Assembly: GCF_001514235.1 (NCBI RefSeq)
Contig: NZ_KQ948926.1
Coordinates: forward strand, 32,330-96,329
Reading direction: 5' to 3'
Origin: Streptomyces caeruleatus
GTDB taxonomy: Bacteria; Actinomycetota; Actinomycetes; Streptomycetales; Streptomycetaceae
DNA: 64,000 bases
Notes under the pieces: model-generated
Seen by the model: only the letters and a program-made list of their open reading frames with translations
The model's database searches: none
Told to the model about the DNA's origin: nothing
Made by a program: the position numbers and the translations under genes
Shown here: positions 36,492-44,141 of the stretch, in pieces
Layout: every line of letters begins with the position of its first letter
Position numbering within the stretch: position 1 is the stretch's first letter

Positions 36492-37733
36492 TTACTTCAC
36501 CGCACTCCCCGCCTTCCACTCCTTCCAGCCCATATTCCATCCTCCGAGCCCGTTGTCGGGAGCGACCTTTTTGTCGTTGCTGCGCACGACCTCGACGACG
36601 TCCCCGATCAGGCTGCGGTCGAAGAACCAGCCCGCGGGCGTCTCCGCGCCGCCGCCCTTGACGTCCCTGAGCCCCACGCACCCGTGGCTGACATTGCTCT
36701 GTCCGAAGATCGAGGCGTCCGCCCAGTAGTTGCCGTGCAGGAAGGTGCCGGAGTCAGTCAGGCGCATGGCGTGCGGGACGTCCGGGATGTCGTACTCGCT
36801 CTTGCCGTCGGCCTTGCGGAAGCCGACCGTCGCACCGTTCATCCGGGTCAGTTCGAGCATCTCGGTGACGACCATCTTGCCGTTGTACGTCGTGTTCTTG
36901 GGGGCGCCGGCCGTGATCGGCACGGTGGTGAGCAGTTCGCCGTCGCGCCGGACCTCCATGGTGTGCCGGGCCGCGTCGACGACGGAGACCTGGTGGCGGC
37001 CGACGGTGAAGGAGAACGTCTTGTACTGCTGCCCGTACACCCCGGGCGCCCCCTCGACATCCCGCAGCCGCAGCGCGACGGTGACCCGGGTGCCGGGCTT
37101 CCAGTAGTGCTCCGGGCGGAAGTCGAGGCGGGCCTTGCCGAACCAGTGCGGGCGGATGTCGACGGCGGGCTCGGCCGTGACCCGGACGGCGCGTTCGACG
37201 GCGGCCCGGTTCTCGATCTCGCGGTTGAACTCCAGGGAGACGATCATCCCGGTGCCGACGGTGGAGCGGTTCTCCGGGGCGACGTAGCCGATGAACCGCT
37301 CGTCCGGGACGTACGTGGTGAAGGTCGTGTGCCGTGCGCTGCGGCGTCCGTGGCCGTCGAGGGCCACCGCGTCGACCGTGTACTTGGCGGCCAGCGCGAG
37401 CCCGGGGTCCTCGGGCTCCCAGCGCAGGCCGTCCTTGGAGATGTGCCCGGGGACCGGGGTCTCCTGTGCGTCCTGGGACTTGACGACCTTCACCGACTCC
37501 AGGCGCCCGCTGACCACCCGGACGAGCAGCCGGTCGTCGGGGCGTGCGCCCTTGGTCTCGTCGTCGGGCGTGACCCGGATGACGTCCTCGGGCGCCGGCG
37601 CCTTGCCCAGCATCTGGTCGGCGCCACCGCCGTCCGTAGTACAGCCGGCGGCTCCGGCCAGCAGTCCTGCCCATGTCAGTACGGCGGCCAATGCGGCCCC
37701 CGCGCGCCGCGCGCGCCCTTGTACGTGCCTCAC
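36492..37733 (-). CDS. L,D-transpeptidase lipoprotein (YkuD), second of a pair
   Basis: A 413-residue paralogue of the gene at 35050. After a twin-arginine-poor signal (WAGLLAGAAGCTTDG lipobox) come two Ig-like domains (VVSGRLESVKVVKSQD; YVAPENRSTVGTGMIVSLEF) and the YkuD domain. Its motifs are HGNYWADASIFGQS and SHGCVGLRDVKGGG. Near-identical end motifs (NGLGGWNMGWKEWK versus NGLNGWNMSWEKWK) show recent common origin. A GTG at 37733 follows GGGG; another GTG is two codons upstream. Stop TAA at 36492. Having two tandem copies suggests condition-specific use. Confidence 0.9.
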   Translation of the reverse strand: MRHVQGRARRAGAALAAVLTWAGLLAGAAGCTTDGGGADQMLGKAPAPEDVIRVTPDDETKGARPDDRLLVRVVSGRLESVKVVKSQDAQETPVPGHISKDGLRWEPEDPGLALAAKYTVDAVALDGHGRRSARHTTFTTYVPDERFIGYVAPENRSTVGTGMIVSLEFNREIENRAAVERAVRVTAEPAVDIRPHWFGKARLDFRPEHYWKPGTRVTVALRLRDVEGAPGVYGQQYKTFSFTVGRHQVSVVDAARHTMEVRRDGELLTTVPITAGAPKNTTYNGKMVVTEMLELTRMNGATVGFRKADGKSEYDIPDVPHAMRLTDSGTFLHGNYWADASIFGQSNVSHGCVGLRDVKGGGAETPAGWFFDRSLIGDVVEVVRSNDKKVAPDNGLGGWNMGWKEWKAGSAVK

Positions 37734-37799
37734 GAACACCCCAACGACCGGGGCGGCCCCGGGAAACGTCGGCGTGGGGCGCTCGGCCGCGAGGTGCCG

Positions 37800-37900
37800 G
37801 GGTAGGACATCGGTTGTCCGCGGGTCCGTCGTGGCTGGTCGCGTCCACGCGGCGGGGCCACAGACGGGTCCAGGCCCGTGCCCCTTCGGGGTGCGGACGA
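37800..37900 (-). repeat. interspersed repeat variant (GTGGCTGGTCGCG type), copy 2
   Basis: GTCGTGGCTGGTCGCGTCCACGCGGCGGGGCC followed by a GTGCCCC-TTC-GGGGTGC hairpin. Same orientation as the copy at 17700 and intergenic, between an L,D-transpeptidase gene and the divergent glgX. Confidence 0.55.
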
Positions 37901-38032
37901 CTTGCCCGGGGTCGCTTGGCCACGCGGTGGGCAGAACATGTGGGAGGACGACGCGACGGGGAGCCGCGGCCAGGGACGACCGTGTGCTCTCCTTCCACAT
38001 CGTGTGGTCCCTGAGCCGTGGGAGGCCGACAG

Positions 38033-40279
38033 GTGTCGAGCGCAGCCGAGCAGGAGGCGGTGGCGGGGGCGGTCGCCGCTGAGGAGGGGCGCCCGGCCGC
38101 CGTCGTGAACGGCGCGCGGCGCAAGGCCCCTGCCGTGCCCGTGTGGCCCGGCGCGCCGGTGCCGCTCGGCGCCCGCTTCCGGGTCGGCCCGGACGGGGTG
38201 GCGGGCACCAACTTCGCGCTGTGGGCGGGGGGCGCGGAAGCCGTCGAGCTGTGTCTGTTCGACGGGGAGGGGAAGGAGACTCGGGCCAAGCTCACCGAAC
38301 TGACGCACGAGATCTGGCACGGGTTCGTGCCGGGTGTGATGCCCGGTCAGCGCTACGGCTACCGGGTGCACGGCCGCTGGGACCCGTGGACCGGCAGTCG
38401 GTGGAACCCGGCGAAGCTGCTCCTCGACCCGTACGCCCGCGCGGTGGACGGCGACTTCAGCCTGCCGCCCGAGGTGTACGGGCACGTCCGCGACTGGCCG
38501 CAGCAGCATGTCGCCGACACCGTGCGCGACGAGCGGGACTCGGCGCCGTACGTCCCGAAGGGCGTGGTCGTCCACGATGACGACGACTGGGCGGACGACC
38601 GCCGGCCGAAGACGCCGTGGGCCGACTCGGTGATCTACGAGGTGCATGTACGGGGGTTCACGAAGCTGCACCCGGGGATCCCTGAGGAGCTGCGGGGCAC
38701 GTACGCCGGTCTCGCGCATCCGGCGGCGATCGAGCACCTCGTGCGGCTGGGCGTGACGGCGGTGGAGCTGCTGCCGGTGCACCAGTTCGCGCACGAGGAC
38801 CATCTGCTGCGCAGGGGCCTGCGCAACTACTGGGGTTACAACTCCATCGGCTACTTCGCCCCGCACGCCGCGTACGCCGCCTCCGGTACGACGGGTCAGC
38901 AGGTCGGCGAGTTCAAGCGGATGGTCCGCGCGCTGCACGCGGCCGGGATCGAGGTCATCCTCGACGTGGTCTACAACCACACGGCGGAGGCGGGCGAGCT
39001 GGGTCCCACGCTGTCGCTGAAGGGCATCGACAACCGGGGGTACTACCGGTTGCAGTCGGAGGCGCGCCGGTACGCCGACTACACGGGCTGCGGGAACACG
39101 CTGCACGTGGTGCAGCCACATGTGCTGCGGCTGATCACGGACTCCCTGCGCTACTGGGTGACGGAGATGGGCGTCGACGGCTTCCGCTTCGACCTGGCCG
39201 CCGCGCTGGCCCGCTCGATGCACGACGTCGACATGCTGTCGCCGTTCCTGGCGGTCATCGCGCAGGACCCGGTGCTGCGGCGGGTGAAGCTGATCGCCGA
39301 GCCGTGGGACGTCGGCTCGGGCGGCTACCAGGTGGGCGCCTTCCCGCCGCTGTGGACGGAGTGGAACGACCGCTACCGCAATGCCGTACGGGACTTCTGG
39401 CGCGGCGCGCTGCCGGACGTACGGGACCTGGGGTACCGGCTGTCGGGGTCGAGCGACCTGTACGCGTGGGGCGGCCGCCGGCCGTACGCCTCCGTCAACT
39501 TCGTGACGGCGCACGACGGTTTCACCCTGCGGGACCTGGTGTCCTACGAGCGCAAGCACAACGAGGCGAACGGCGAGGGCAACCGGGACGGGTCGAACGA
39601 CAACCGGTCCTGGAACGGCGGGGCCGAGGGGGAGACGGACGACGAGAGCGTACGGGCGCTCAGGCGGCGCCAGCTGCGGAACCTGCTGACGACCCTGCTG
39701 CTGTCGACGGGCGTGCCGATGCTGGTCGCGGGTGACGAGCTGGGGCGGACGCAGCGCGGCAACAACAACGCGTACTGCCAGGACAACGAGATCAGCTGGC
39801 TGGACTGGGGGCTGCTGGAGGACCCCGGCTGGAAGGCGCTGTTCGACCTGACGTCCCGGCTGATCGAGCTGCGCCACCGGCACCCGGTGCTCCGTCGGCG
39901 GGCGTTCTTCTCCGGGCGGGCGCACTCGGCCGACGGGCTGCGGGACCTGGCCTGGTTCACGCTGCGGGGCACGGAGATGACGGAACGGGACTGGTACGCG
40001 CCCGCCGCCACGCTGGGGATGTACCTGTCCGGGCGGGACATCCCGGGCCGTGACGAGCGCGGGGCGCCGATCCTCGACGACAGCTTCCTGGCCCTGCTGC
40101 ACGCCGGGGACCGGCCGGTGAGCTTCGTGCTGCCGGGGCCGCCGTGGGCGGAGCGGTACGAGGTGGTCGTCGACACGTCGCGGGAGGAGCAGGGGGAGGC
40201 GCCGGGCGTGGAGCATCGGGCGGGGACGGCGGTCACGGTGCCGGGGCGGGCGGTGCTGTTGCTGCGGGCCGTCGCGTGA
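38033..40279 (+). CDS. glgX: glycogen debranching enzyme GlgX
   Basis: A 748-residue GH13 enzyme that hydrolyses alpha-1,6 branches left by phosphorylase. A CBM48 module at about residues 35-130 (RFRVGPDGVAGTNFALWAGG) precedes the catalytic barrel. Nucleophile Asp is in GVDGFRFDLAAAL, acid/base Glu in KLIAEPWDVG, and the third Asp in VTAHDGFTL. A GNNNAYCQDNEISWLDW segment is typical of GlgX. GTG at 38033 follows GGGAGG; a GTG 15 bp upstream is less well placed. glgP and glgE lie further right, so glucan turnover genes are grouped loosely. Confidence 0.95.
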   Translation: MSSAAEQEAVAGAVAAEEGRPAAVVNGARRKAPAVPVWPGAPVPLGARFRVGPDGVAGTNFALWAGGAEAVELCLFDGEGKETRAKLTELTHEIWHGFVPGVMPGQRYGYRVHGRWDPWTGSRWNPAKLLLDPYARAVDGDFSLPPEVYGHVRDWPQQHVADTVRDERDSAPYVPKGVVVHDDDDWADDRRPKTPWADSVIYEVHVRGFTKLHPGIPEELRGTYAGLAHPAAIEHLVRLGVTAVELLPVHQFAHEDHLLRRGLRNYWGYNSIGYFAPHAAYAASGTTGQQVGEFKRMVRALHAAGIEVILDVVYNHTAEAGELGPTLSLKGIDNRGYYRLQSEARRYADYTGCGNTLHVVQPHVLRLITDSLRYWVTEMGVDGFRFDLAAALARSMHDVDMLSPFLAVIAQDPVLRRVKLIAEPWDVGSGGYQVGAFPPLWTEWNDRYRNAVRDFWRGALPDVRDLGYRLSGSSDLYAWGGRRPYASVNFVTAHDGFTLRDLVSYERKHNEANGEGNRDGSNDNRSWNGGAEGETDDESVRALRRRQLRNLLTTLLLSTGVPMLVAGDELGRTQRGNNNAYCQDNEISWLDWGLLEDPGWKALFDLTSRLIELRHRHPVLRRRAFFSGRAHSADGLRDLAWFTLRGTEMTERDWYAPAATLGMYLSGRDIPGRDERGAPILDDSFLALLHAGDRPVSFVLPGPPWAERYEVVVDTSREEQGEAPGVEHRAGTAVTVPGRAVLLLRAVA

Positions 40280-40292
40280 GGCTGGGAATTCA

Positions 40293-40370
40293 GCCCCTCC
40301 GGCGTTTGAGGAGCGGGGTCTGGGGCGGAGCCCCAGAAGGATGGGACGGGTAGGGGCGGCGGGGGCGAGG
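40293..40370 (-). repeat. interspersed intergenic element, reverse copy of the one at 32823
   Basis: On the minus strand: CCCCGCCGCCCCTACCCGTC, then a hairpin CTGGGGC-TCC-GCCCCAG (40320-40336 on +), then CGCTCCTCAAACGCCGGAG. The same blocks in the same order form 32823-32913. Here it separates glgX from the convergent response-regulator gene and may terminate both. Confidence 0.8.
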
Positions 40371-40374
40371 AAAG

Positions 40375-41028
40375 TCAGTTGGGTCCCGGTCGGCCCAGGA
40401 TCCCCCGCTCGTACCCCGTAGCCACCGCCGCCGCCCGGTCCTTGACGCCCAGTTTGGCGTAGAGGTGGGTGAGGTGGGTTTTGACAGTGGCCTCGCTGAT
40501 GAAGAGTTCGCGGGCGATGTCGCGGTTGGAGGTGCCCTTGGCGACGAGGGTGAGGACCTCGCGTTCGCGGGTGGAGAGGGGTTCGTTGCCGGGGGTCTTG
40601 GGGGTGCGGACGGCGGAGACCAGGCGGGAGGCGACGGCCGGGGAGAGGACCGTGCGGCCCTCGGCGGCCGCGCGGACAGCTGTGAAGAGTTCGTCGCGCG
40701 GGGCGTCCTTCAGGAGGTAGCCCGTCGCGCCGGCCTCGATCGCGGGGAGGGTGTCGGAGTCGGTGTCGTAGGTGGTGAGGACCAGGACCTTGGCGCGGGC
40801 GGCGCGGCGGGTCAGTTCCCGGATGGCGTCGACTCCGCCGCCGCCCGGCATGCGCAGGTCCATGAGGATCACGTCCGGGTCGAGGGCGGTGGCGCGGTCG
40901 ACGGCCTCGACGCCGTTCGACGCCTCGCCGAGGACGGTGAATCCGGGCGCGGACTCGAACATGCCGCGCAGACCGTCCCGTACGACGGGATGGTCGTCGA
41001 CGATCAACAGCGAGATGTCACTGGTCAT
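40375..41028 (-). CDS. NarL/LuxR-type response regulator
   Basis: A 217-residue regulator. The receiver has the acidic pair in LLIVDDHPVVRDG, phospho-acceptor Asp in DVILMDLRMPGGGG, Thr in VLVLTTYDTD and Lys in GYLLKDAPRDEL. The C-terminal LuxR HTH is PLSTREREVLTLVAKGTSNR through EATVKTHLTHLYAKLGVKDR. ATG at 41028, overlapping the kinase gene's end by 11 bp. Last gene of the operon ATPase-permease-kinase-regulator. Confidence 0.95.
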   Translation of the reverse strand: MTSDISLLIVDDHPVVRDGLRGMFESAPGFTVLGEASNGVEAVDRATALDPDVILMDLRMPGGGGVDAIRELTRRAARAKVLVLTTYDTDSDTLPAIEAGATGYLLKDAPRDELFTAVRAAAEGRTVLSPAVASRLVSAVRTPKTPGNEPLSTREREVLTLVAKGTSNRDIARELFISEATVKTHLTHLYAKLGVKDRAAAVATGYERGILGRPGPN

Positions 41029-42274
41029 GGCGGACCAACGGTACGCGAGCCGACAGCGCCGTGCCGTGCCCCGGCTCGGACTCGACGGTGAGGGAACCGG
41101 CGATGCGTTCGGCGCGGGCACGCATGCCGGCGAGGCCGAAGCCGCCGGTGCGGGTGCGCTCGGGGAGGGCGAGCGGGTCGAAGCCGCGGCCGTCGTCGCG
41201 GATGTCGAGGATCACGACGTCGCCGAGGAAGGAGAGGGTGACGCCGACGCGGGTGGCGTGCGCGTGCCGGGCCGCGTTGGAGAGGGCTTCCTGGGCGATT
41301 CTCAGCAGGGTCGCGGAGAGCTCGTCGTGGAGTTGTTCCGCGGTGCCGGTGACCGTGAACCCGGCCTGTACGCCGGTGCGTTCGGCCCATTCGGCGACCG
41401 TGCTCTTCAGCGCCTGCGGCAGTCCGTCGTGCTCCAGGGCAACCGGGGCGAGGTTGTGCACGGAGCGGCGGGCCTCGCCGAGGCTGTGGCGGGCGAGGGT
41501 GGCGGCGCGGTCGAGGTGCGTGCGGGCGGTCGGCAGGTCGGGCGCGCTCGCGACGACCTGGAGCTGGGCGATGATGCCGGTCAGGCCTTGCGCGATGGTG
41601 TCGTGGATCTCGGCGGCGAGGCGGCGGCGCTCGTCCGCGACGCCCGCTTCCCGGGCTTGGACGAGGAGTTGGGTGTGAAGCGCGGCGTTCTCGTCGAGCG
41701 CCTGCTGCAACGCCGTGTTGGTGCGCTCCAGTTCGGCGATGGTCTCGGCGCGGGCACGGGAGCGTTCCTCCTGCTGCGAGGTGAGGTGGCCGACCACCGT
41801 GAGGATCACGTTGTTGACCACCAGGAGCCCGGCGAACACCACCCACTGCACGGAGTCCGCGAAGGGCAGCCCGCCGGCCTGTGACCCCGAGACGCCGATA
41901 GAGCAGGCGAAGGGGCCGATCCGCCGCAGTCGCCGCCCGCGGATCAGTTCGTCGGCGTCGAAGTAGCCGGTGACCGCGTAGAAGGCGAAGAACGGGTTCA
42001 GCCAGGTGAGCGCGAAACCCAGCGCCCAGCGCACGACGTAGTACACCGTGCCGGCGGTGGAGGGGCCCGGGCGGGTGCGGCTCGCGCGACCCCACCACAG
42101 CTGGACCGCGAACCCGGCGGCGACGAGCACCGCGACCGCGATCCGTTCGGCCGGGCCCGGCGTCAGCTCGGCGGTGGCGACCGACAGCAGCGTGGCGACC
42201 GCGAGCAACCCGTACGGCCCCTTGCTGCGGACCAGTTCCCAGCGCCGCTCGATGTCCCTGTCCACCGCGGTCAT
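41018..42274 (-). CDS. sensor histidine kinase, HisKA_3/NarX type
   Basis: A 418-residue membrane kinase. The N-terminal half has about six hydrophobic segments (YGLLAVATLLSVATAEL, IAVAVLVAAGFAVQLWW, VVFAGLLVVNNVILTVVG). A coiled-coil follows (RARAETIAELERTNTALQQA). The dimerisation and phospho-His box is LAAEIHDTIAQGLTGI and the ATPase domain has LSNAARHAHATRVGV (N box) and IRDDGRGFDP. ATG at 42274. No extracellular domain is seen, so it may sense a membrane signal or the ABC exporter. Confidence 0.93.
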   Translation of the reverse strand: MTAVDRDIERRWELVRSKGPYGLLAVATLLSVATAELTPGPAERIAVAVLVAAGFAVQLWWGRASRTRPGPSTAGTVYYVVRWALGFALTWLNPFFAFYAVTGYFDADELIRGRRLRRIGPFACSIGVSGSQAGGLPFADSVQWVVFAGLLVVNNVILTVVGHLTSQQEERSRARAETIAELERTNTALQQALDENAALHTQLLVQAREAGVADERRRLAAEIHDTIAQGLTGIIAQLQVVASAPDLPTARTHLDRAATLARHSLGEARRSVHNLAPVALEHDGLPQALKSTVAEWAERTGVQAGFTVTGTAEQLHDELSATLLRIAQEALSNAARHAHATRVGVTLSFLGDVVILDIRDDGRGFDPLALPERTRTGGFGLAGMRARAERIAGSLTVESEPGHGTALSARVPLVRHDQ

Positions 42275-42299
42275 GCCACCAGTCTGCACGGCCGGCCCC

Positions 42300-43034
42300 T
42301 CACTCCCAGCGGAACCAGCGCGCGGCCGCCACCGACAGCACCACGGTCCAGCCGGCCATGACACCCAGGTGGGTCCAGCCGGGCCAGTCGCCCGCCGTGG
42401 CCTCGTTCAGGGCCTGCGCGGCGGCGCCGAACGGCGTGAGCCCGACGACGTCGGCCAGGACGTCGGGCATGGCCTGCACGGGTAGCCACACCCCCGCGCA
42501 GAACAGCATCGGGAAGAACACCGCCGTCCCGACGGCACCCGCGATCTTCACCGTCCGGGACACCGCCGCGATCACCGACCCCAGGGCGAGCGCCACGAGC
42601 ACCGCGAGGACCAGCGCGAGCAGATAGCCGTACGGCTGCCGCGGCAGTGGTACGTCGTAGGCGAGCCGTCCGACCGCGAGGGCCAGCAGCGCCGAGAGCG
42701 CGGCGGCCAGGGCGTGCACCAGCATCTGCGCGGACAGCAGCGCCGACGGGCGGACCGGGGTGGTGGACATACGGCGCAGGATGCCCTGCTCCCGGTAGCC
42801 GGTCAGGCCCGTCGGCATCGACTGCACACCGGCGACGATCATGCCGACCAGCACGGCCACGGGCACGTAGGTGTCGATGACGCGCAGACCGTCGAGCCCG
42901 TCCTGCGGCTCGCGGAACGCCGGGACGGCGCCGAGGATCGCCAGCAGCAAGGGCGGGAACACCAGGATCCAGAAGAGGCTGCCCGGTTCGCGGGCGAGCA
43001 GCCGGGCCTCGGTGCGCAGTACGGCGGTGTTCAT
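42300..43034 (-). CDS. ABC-2 type exporter permease
   Basis: A 244-residue permease with six hydrophobic segments: FWILVFPPLLLAILGAVP, YVPVAVLVGMIVAGVQS and four more. It has the ABC-2 motif YREQGILRRMSTTPVRPS, then AVGTAVFFPMLFCAGVWLP. ATG at 43034 overlaps the ATPase stop as ATGA. With that ATPase it forms a DrrAB-like exporter. The adjoining kinase and regulator probably control it. Confidence 0.92.
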   Translation of the reverse strand: MNTAVLRTEARLLAREPGSLFWILVFPPLLLAILGAVPAFREPQDGLDGLRVIDTYVPVAVLVGMIVAGVQSMPTGLTGYREQGILRRMSTTPVRPSALLSAQMLVHALAAALSALLALAVGRLAYDVPLPRQPYGYLLALVLAVLVALALGSVIAAVSRTVKIAGAVGTAVFFPMLFCAGVWLPVQAMPDVLADVVGLTPFGAAAQALNEATAGDWPGWTHLGVMAGWTVVLSVAAARWFRWE

Positions 43035-43933
43035 GACGTGGTCTCCGTCAGGTCCAGGAACGCGTCGTCCAGCGTGGCGTCGCTGACGCGCAGTTGGTGG
43101 GCGGTGATGCGGTGGCGGGCGAGCAGTGTGATCACGGCGTTGACGGTCTCGTCGCTGCCGGCGAGGGTCACACGGCCGTCCCTGTGCCGCACCGAGGCCA
43201 GCGCGGGCAGCGCGCTCAGCTCCCCCTCGTCCAGCGGCGCGGACGGCGTGAAGGTGATCACCGTGGCCCCGGCGGAGCGGCGGATCAGCCCGGCCGGGGT
43301 GTCCAGCGCGGCGACACGGCCCTTGTCGATCACGGCGATCCGGTCGCAGAGCCGCTGCGCCTCCTCCATGAAGTGGGTGACGAGCAGGACGGTGACCCCG
43401 CTGTCCCGCACCTCCTCGATGAGCTGCCAGGTGTCCCGGCGGGCCCGCGGGTCGAGGCCGGTGGTCAGCTCGTCCAGGACGACGATCCGGGGGTTGCCGA
43501 CCAGGGCGAGCGCGATGAACAGGCGCTGCTTCTGGCCACCGGAGAGCTTGCCGAACCGGGCGTCGAGCCGGTCGGCCAGGCCCAGCCGTTCGGCGAGGGG
43601 CCGCCAGTCGGCGGGGTGCGGATGGAAGGAGGCGTACAGCTGGAGCGCCTCGCGCACGGTGAGCTTCTCCTGGAGGCGGCCCTCCTGAAGCTGGGCGCCG
43701 AGGACGTGGGCGACCTTGTCGTGCTCGGCGACGGGGTCGAGGCCGGTCACCCGGACGCGGCCGGCGTCGGGGACGCGCAGGCCCTCGACGCACTCGACGG
43801 TGGTGGTCTTGCCGGCGCCGTTCGGGCCGAGGATGCCGAAGATCTCGCCCTCGTCGACGGTGAAGGAGACGCCGTCGACGACGGACCGGCCGCCGTACGA
43901 CTTGCGTAGATCGGTGACTTCGATGACGGACAT
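43031..43933 (-). CDS. ABC-2 type exporter ATP-binding protein
   Basis: A 300-residue ATPase of the DrrA/CcmA type. Walker A GPNGAGKTTTVE, Q-loop GAQLQEGRL, signature KLSGGQKQRLFIALAL, Walker B RIVVLDELTTGLD, H-loop LVTHFMEEA. The C-terminal DUF4162-like extension runs from about residue 220 to the end (ATLDDAFLDLTETTS). ATG at 43933. First gene of the four-gene operon. Such exporters often remove antibiotics or lipids; the substrate is unknown. Confidence 0.93.
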   Translation of the reverse strand: MSVIEVTDLRKSYGGRSVVDGVSFTVDEGEIFGILGPNGAGKTTTVECVEGLRVPDAGRVRVTGLDPVAEHDKVAHVLGAQLQEGRLQEKLTVREALQLYASFHPHPADWRPLAERLGLADRLDARFGKLSGGQKQRLFIALALVGNPRIVVLDELTTGLDPRARRDTWQLIEEVRDSGVTVLLVTHFMEEAQRLCDRIAVIDKGRVAALDTPAGLIRRSAGATVITFTPSAPLDEGELSALPALASVRHRDGRVTLAGSDETVNAVITLLARHRITAHQLRVSDATLDDAFLDLTETTS

Positions 43934-44141
43934 GGCATCAGGGTCGCGGCGACGCGGGGGCCCGCACATCGGCCGTCGCGCTCGAAGACGCATCCGCCGA
44001 TCGGTTGAGGGCGCCGTACGACCTCCCACCGGCCGGCCCTGTACGACCCCTCGAACACGCAGGTCGTAGGTCCAGCGGCCGGGGGCGGACCGGCCAAAAC
44101 TCGGTGGGCAGTGTCAGTGGCGATCCGTAGGCTCGCTGCTG

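Noticed and set aside
37730..40216. Very long minus-strand open frame opposite glgX (828 codons) and similar long frames opposite mnmA, glgP and others
   Set aside because: Arg/Pro/Val/Gly-rich translations with no family motifs; they are shadows caused by high third-position GC of the real genes.
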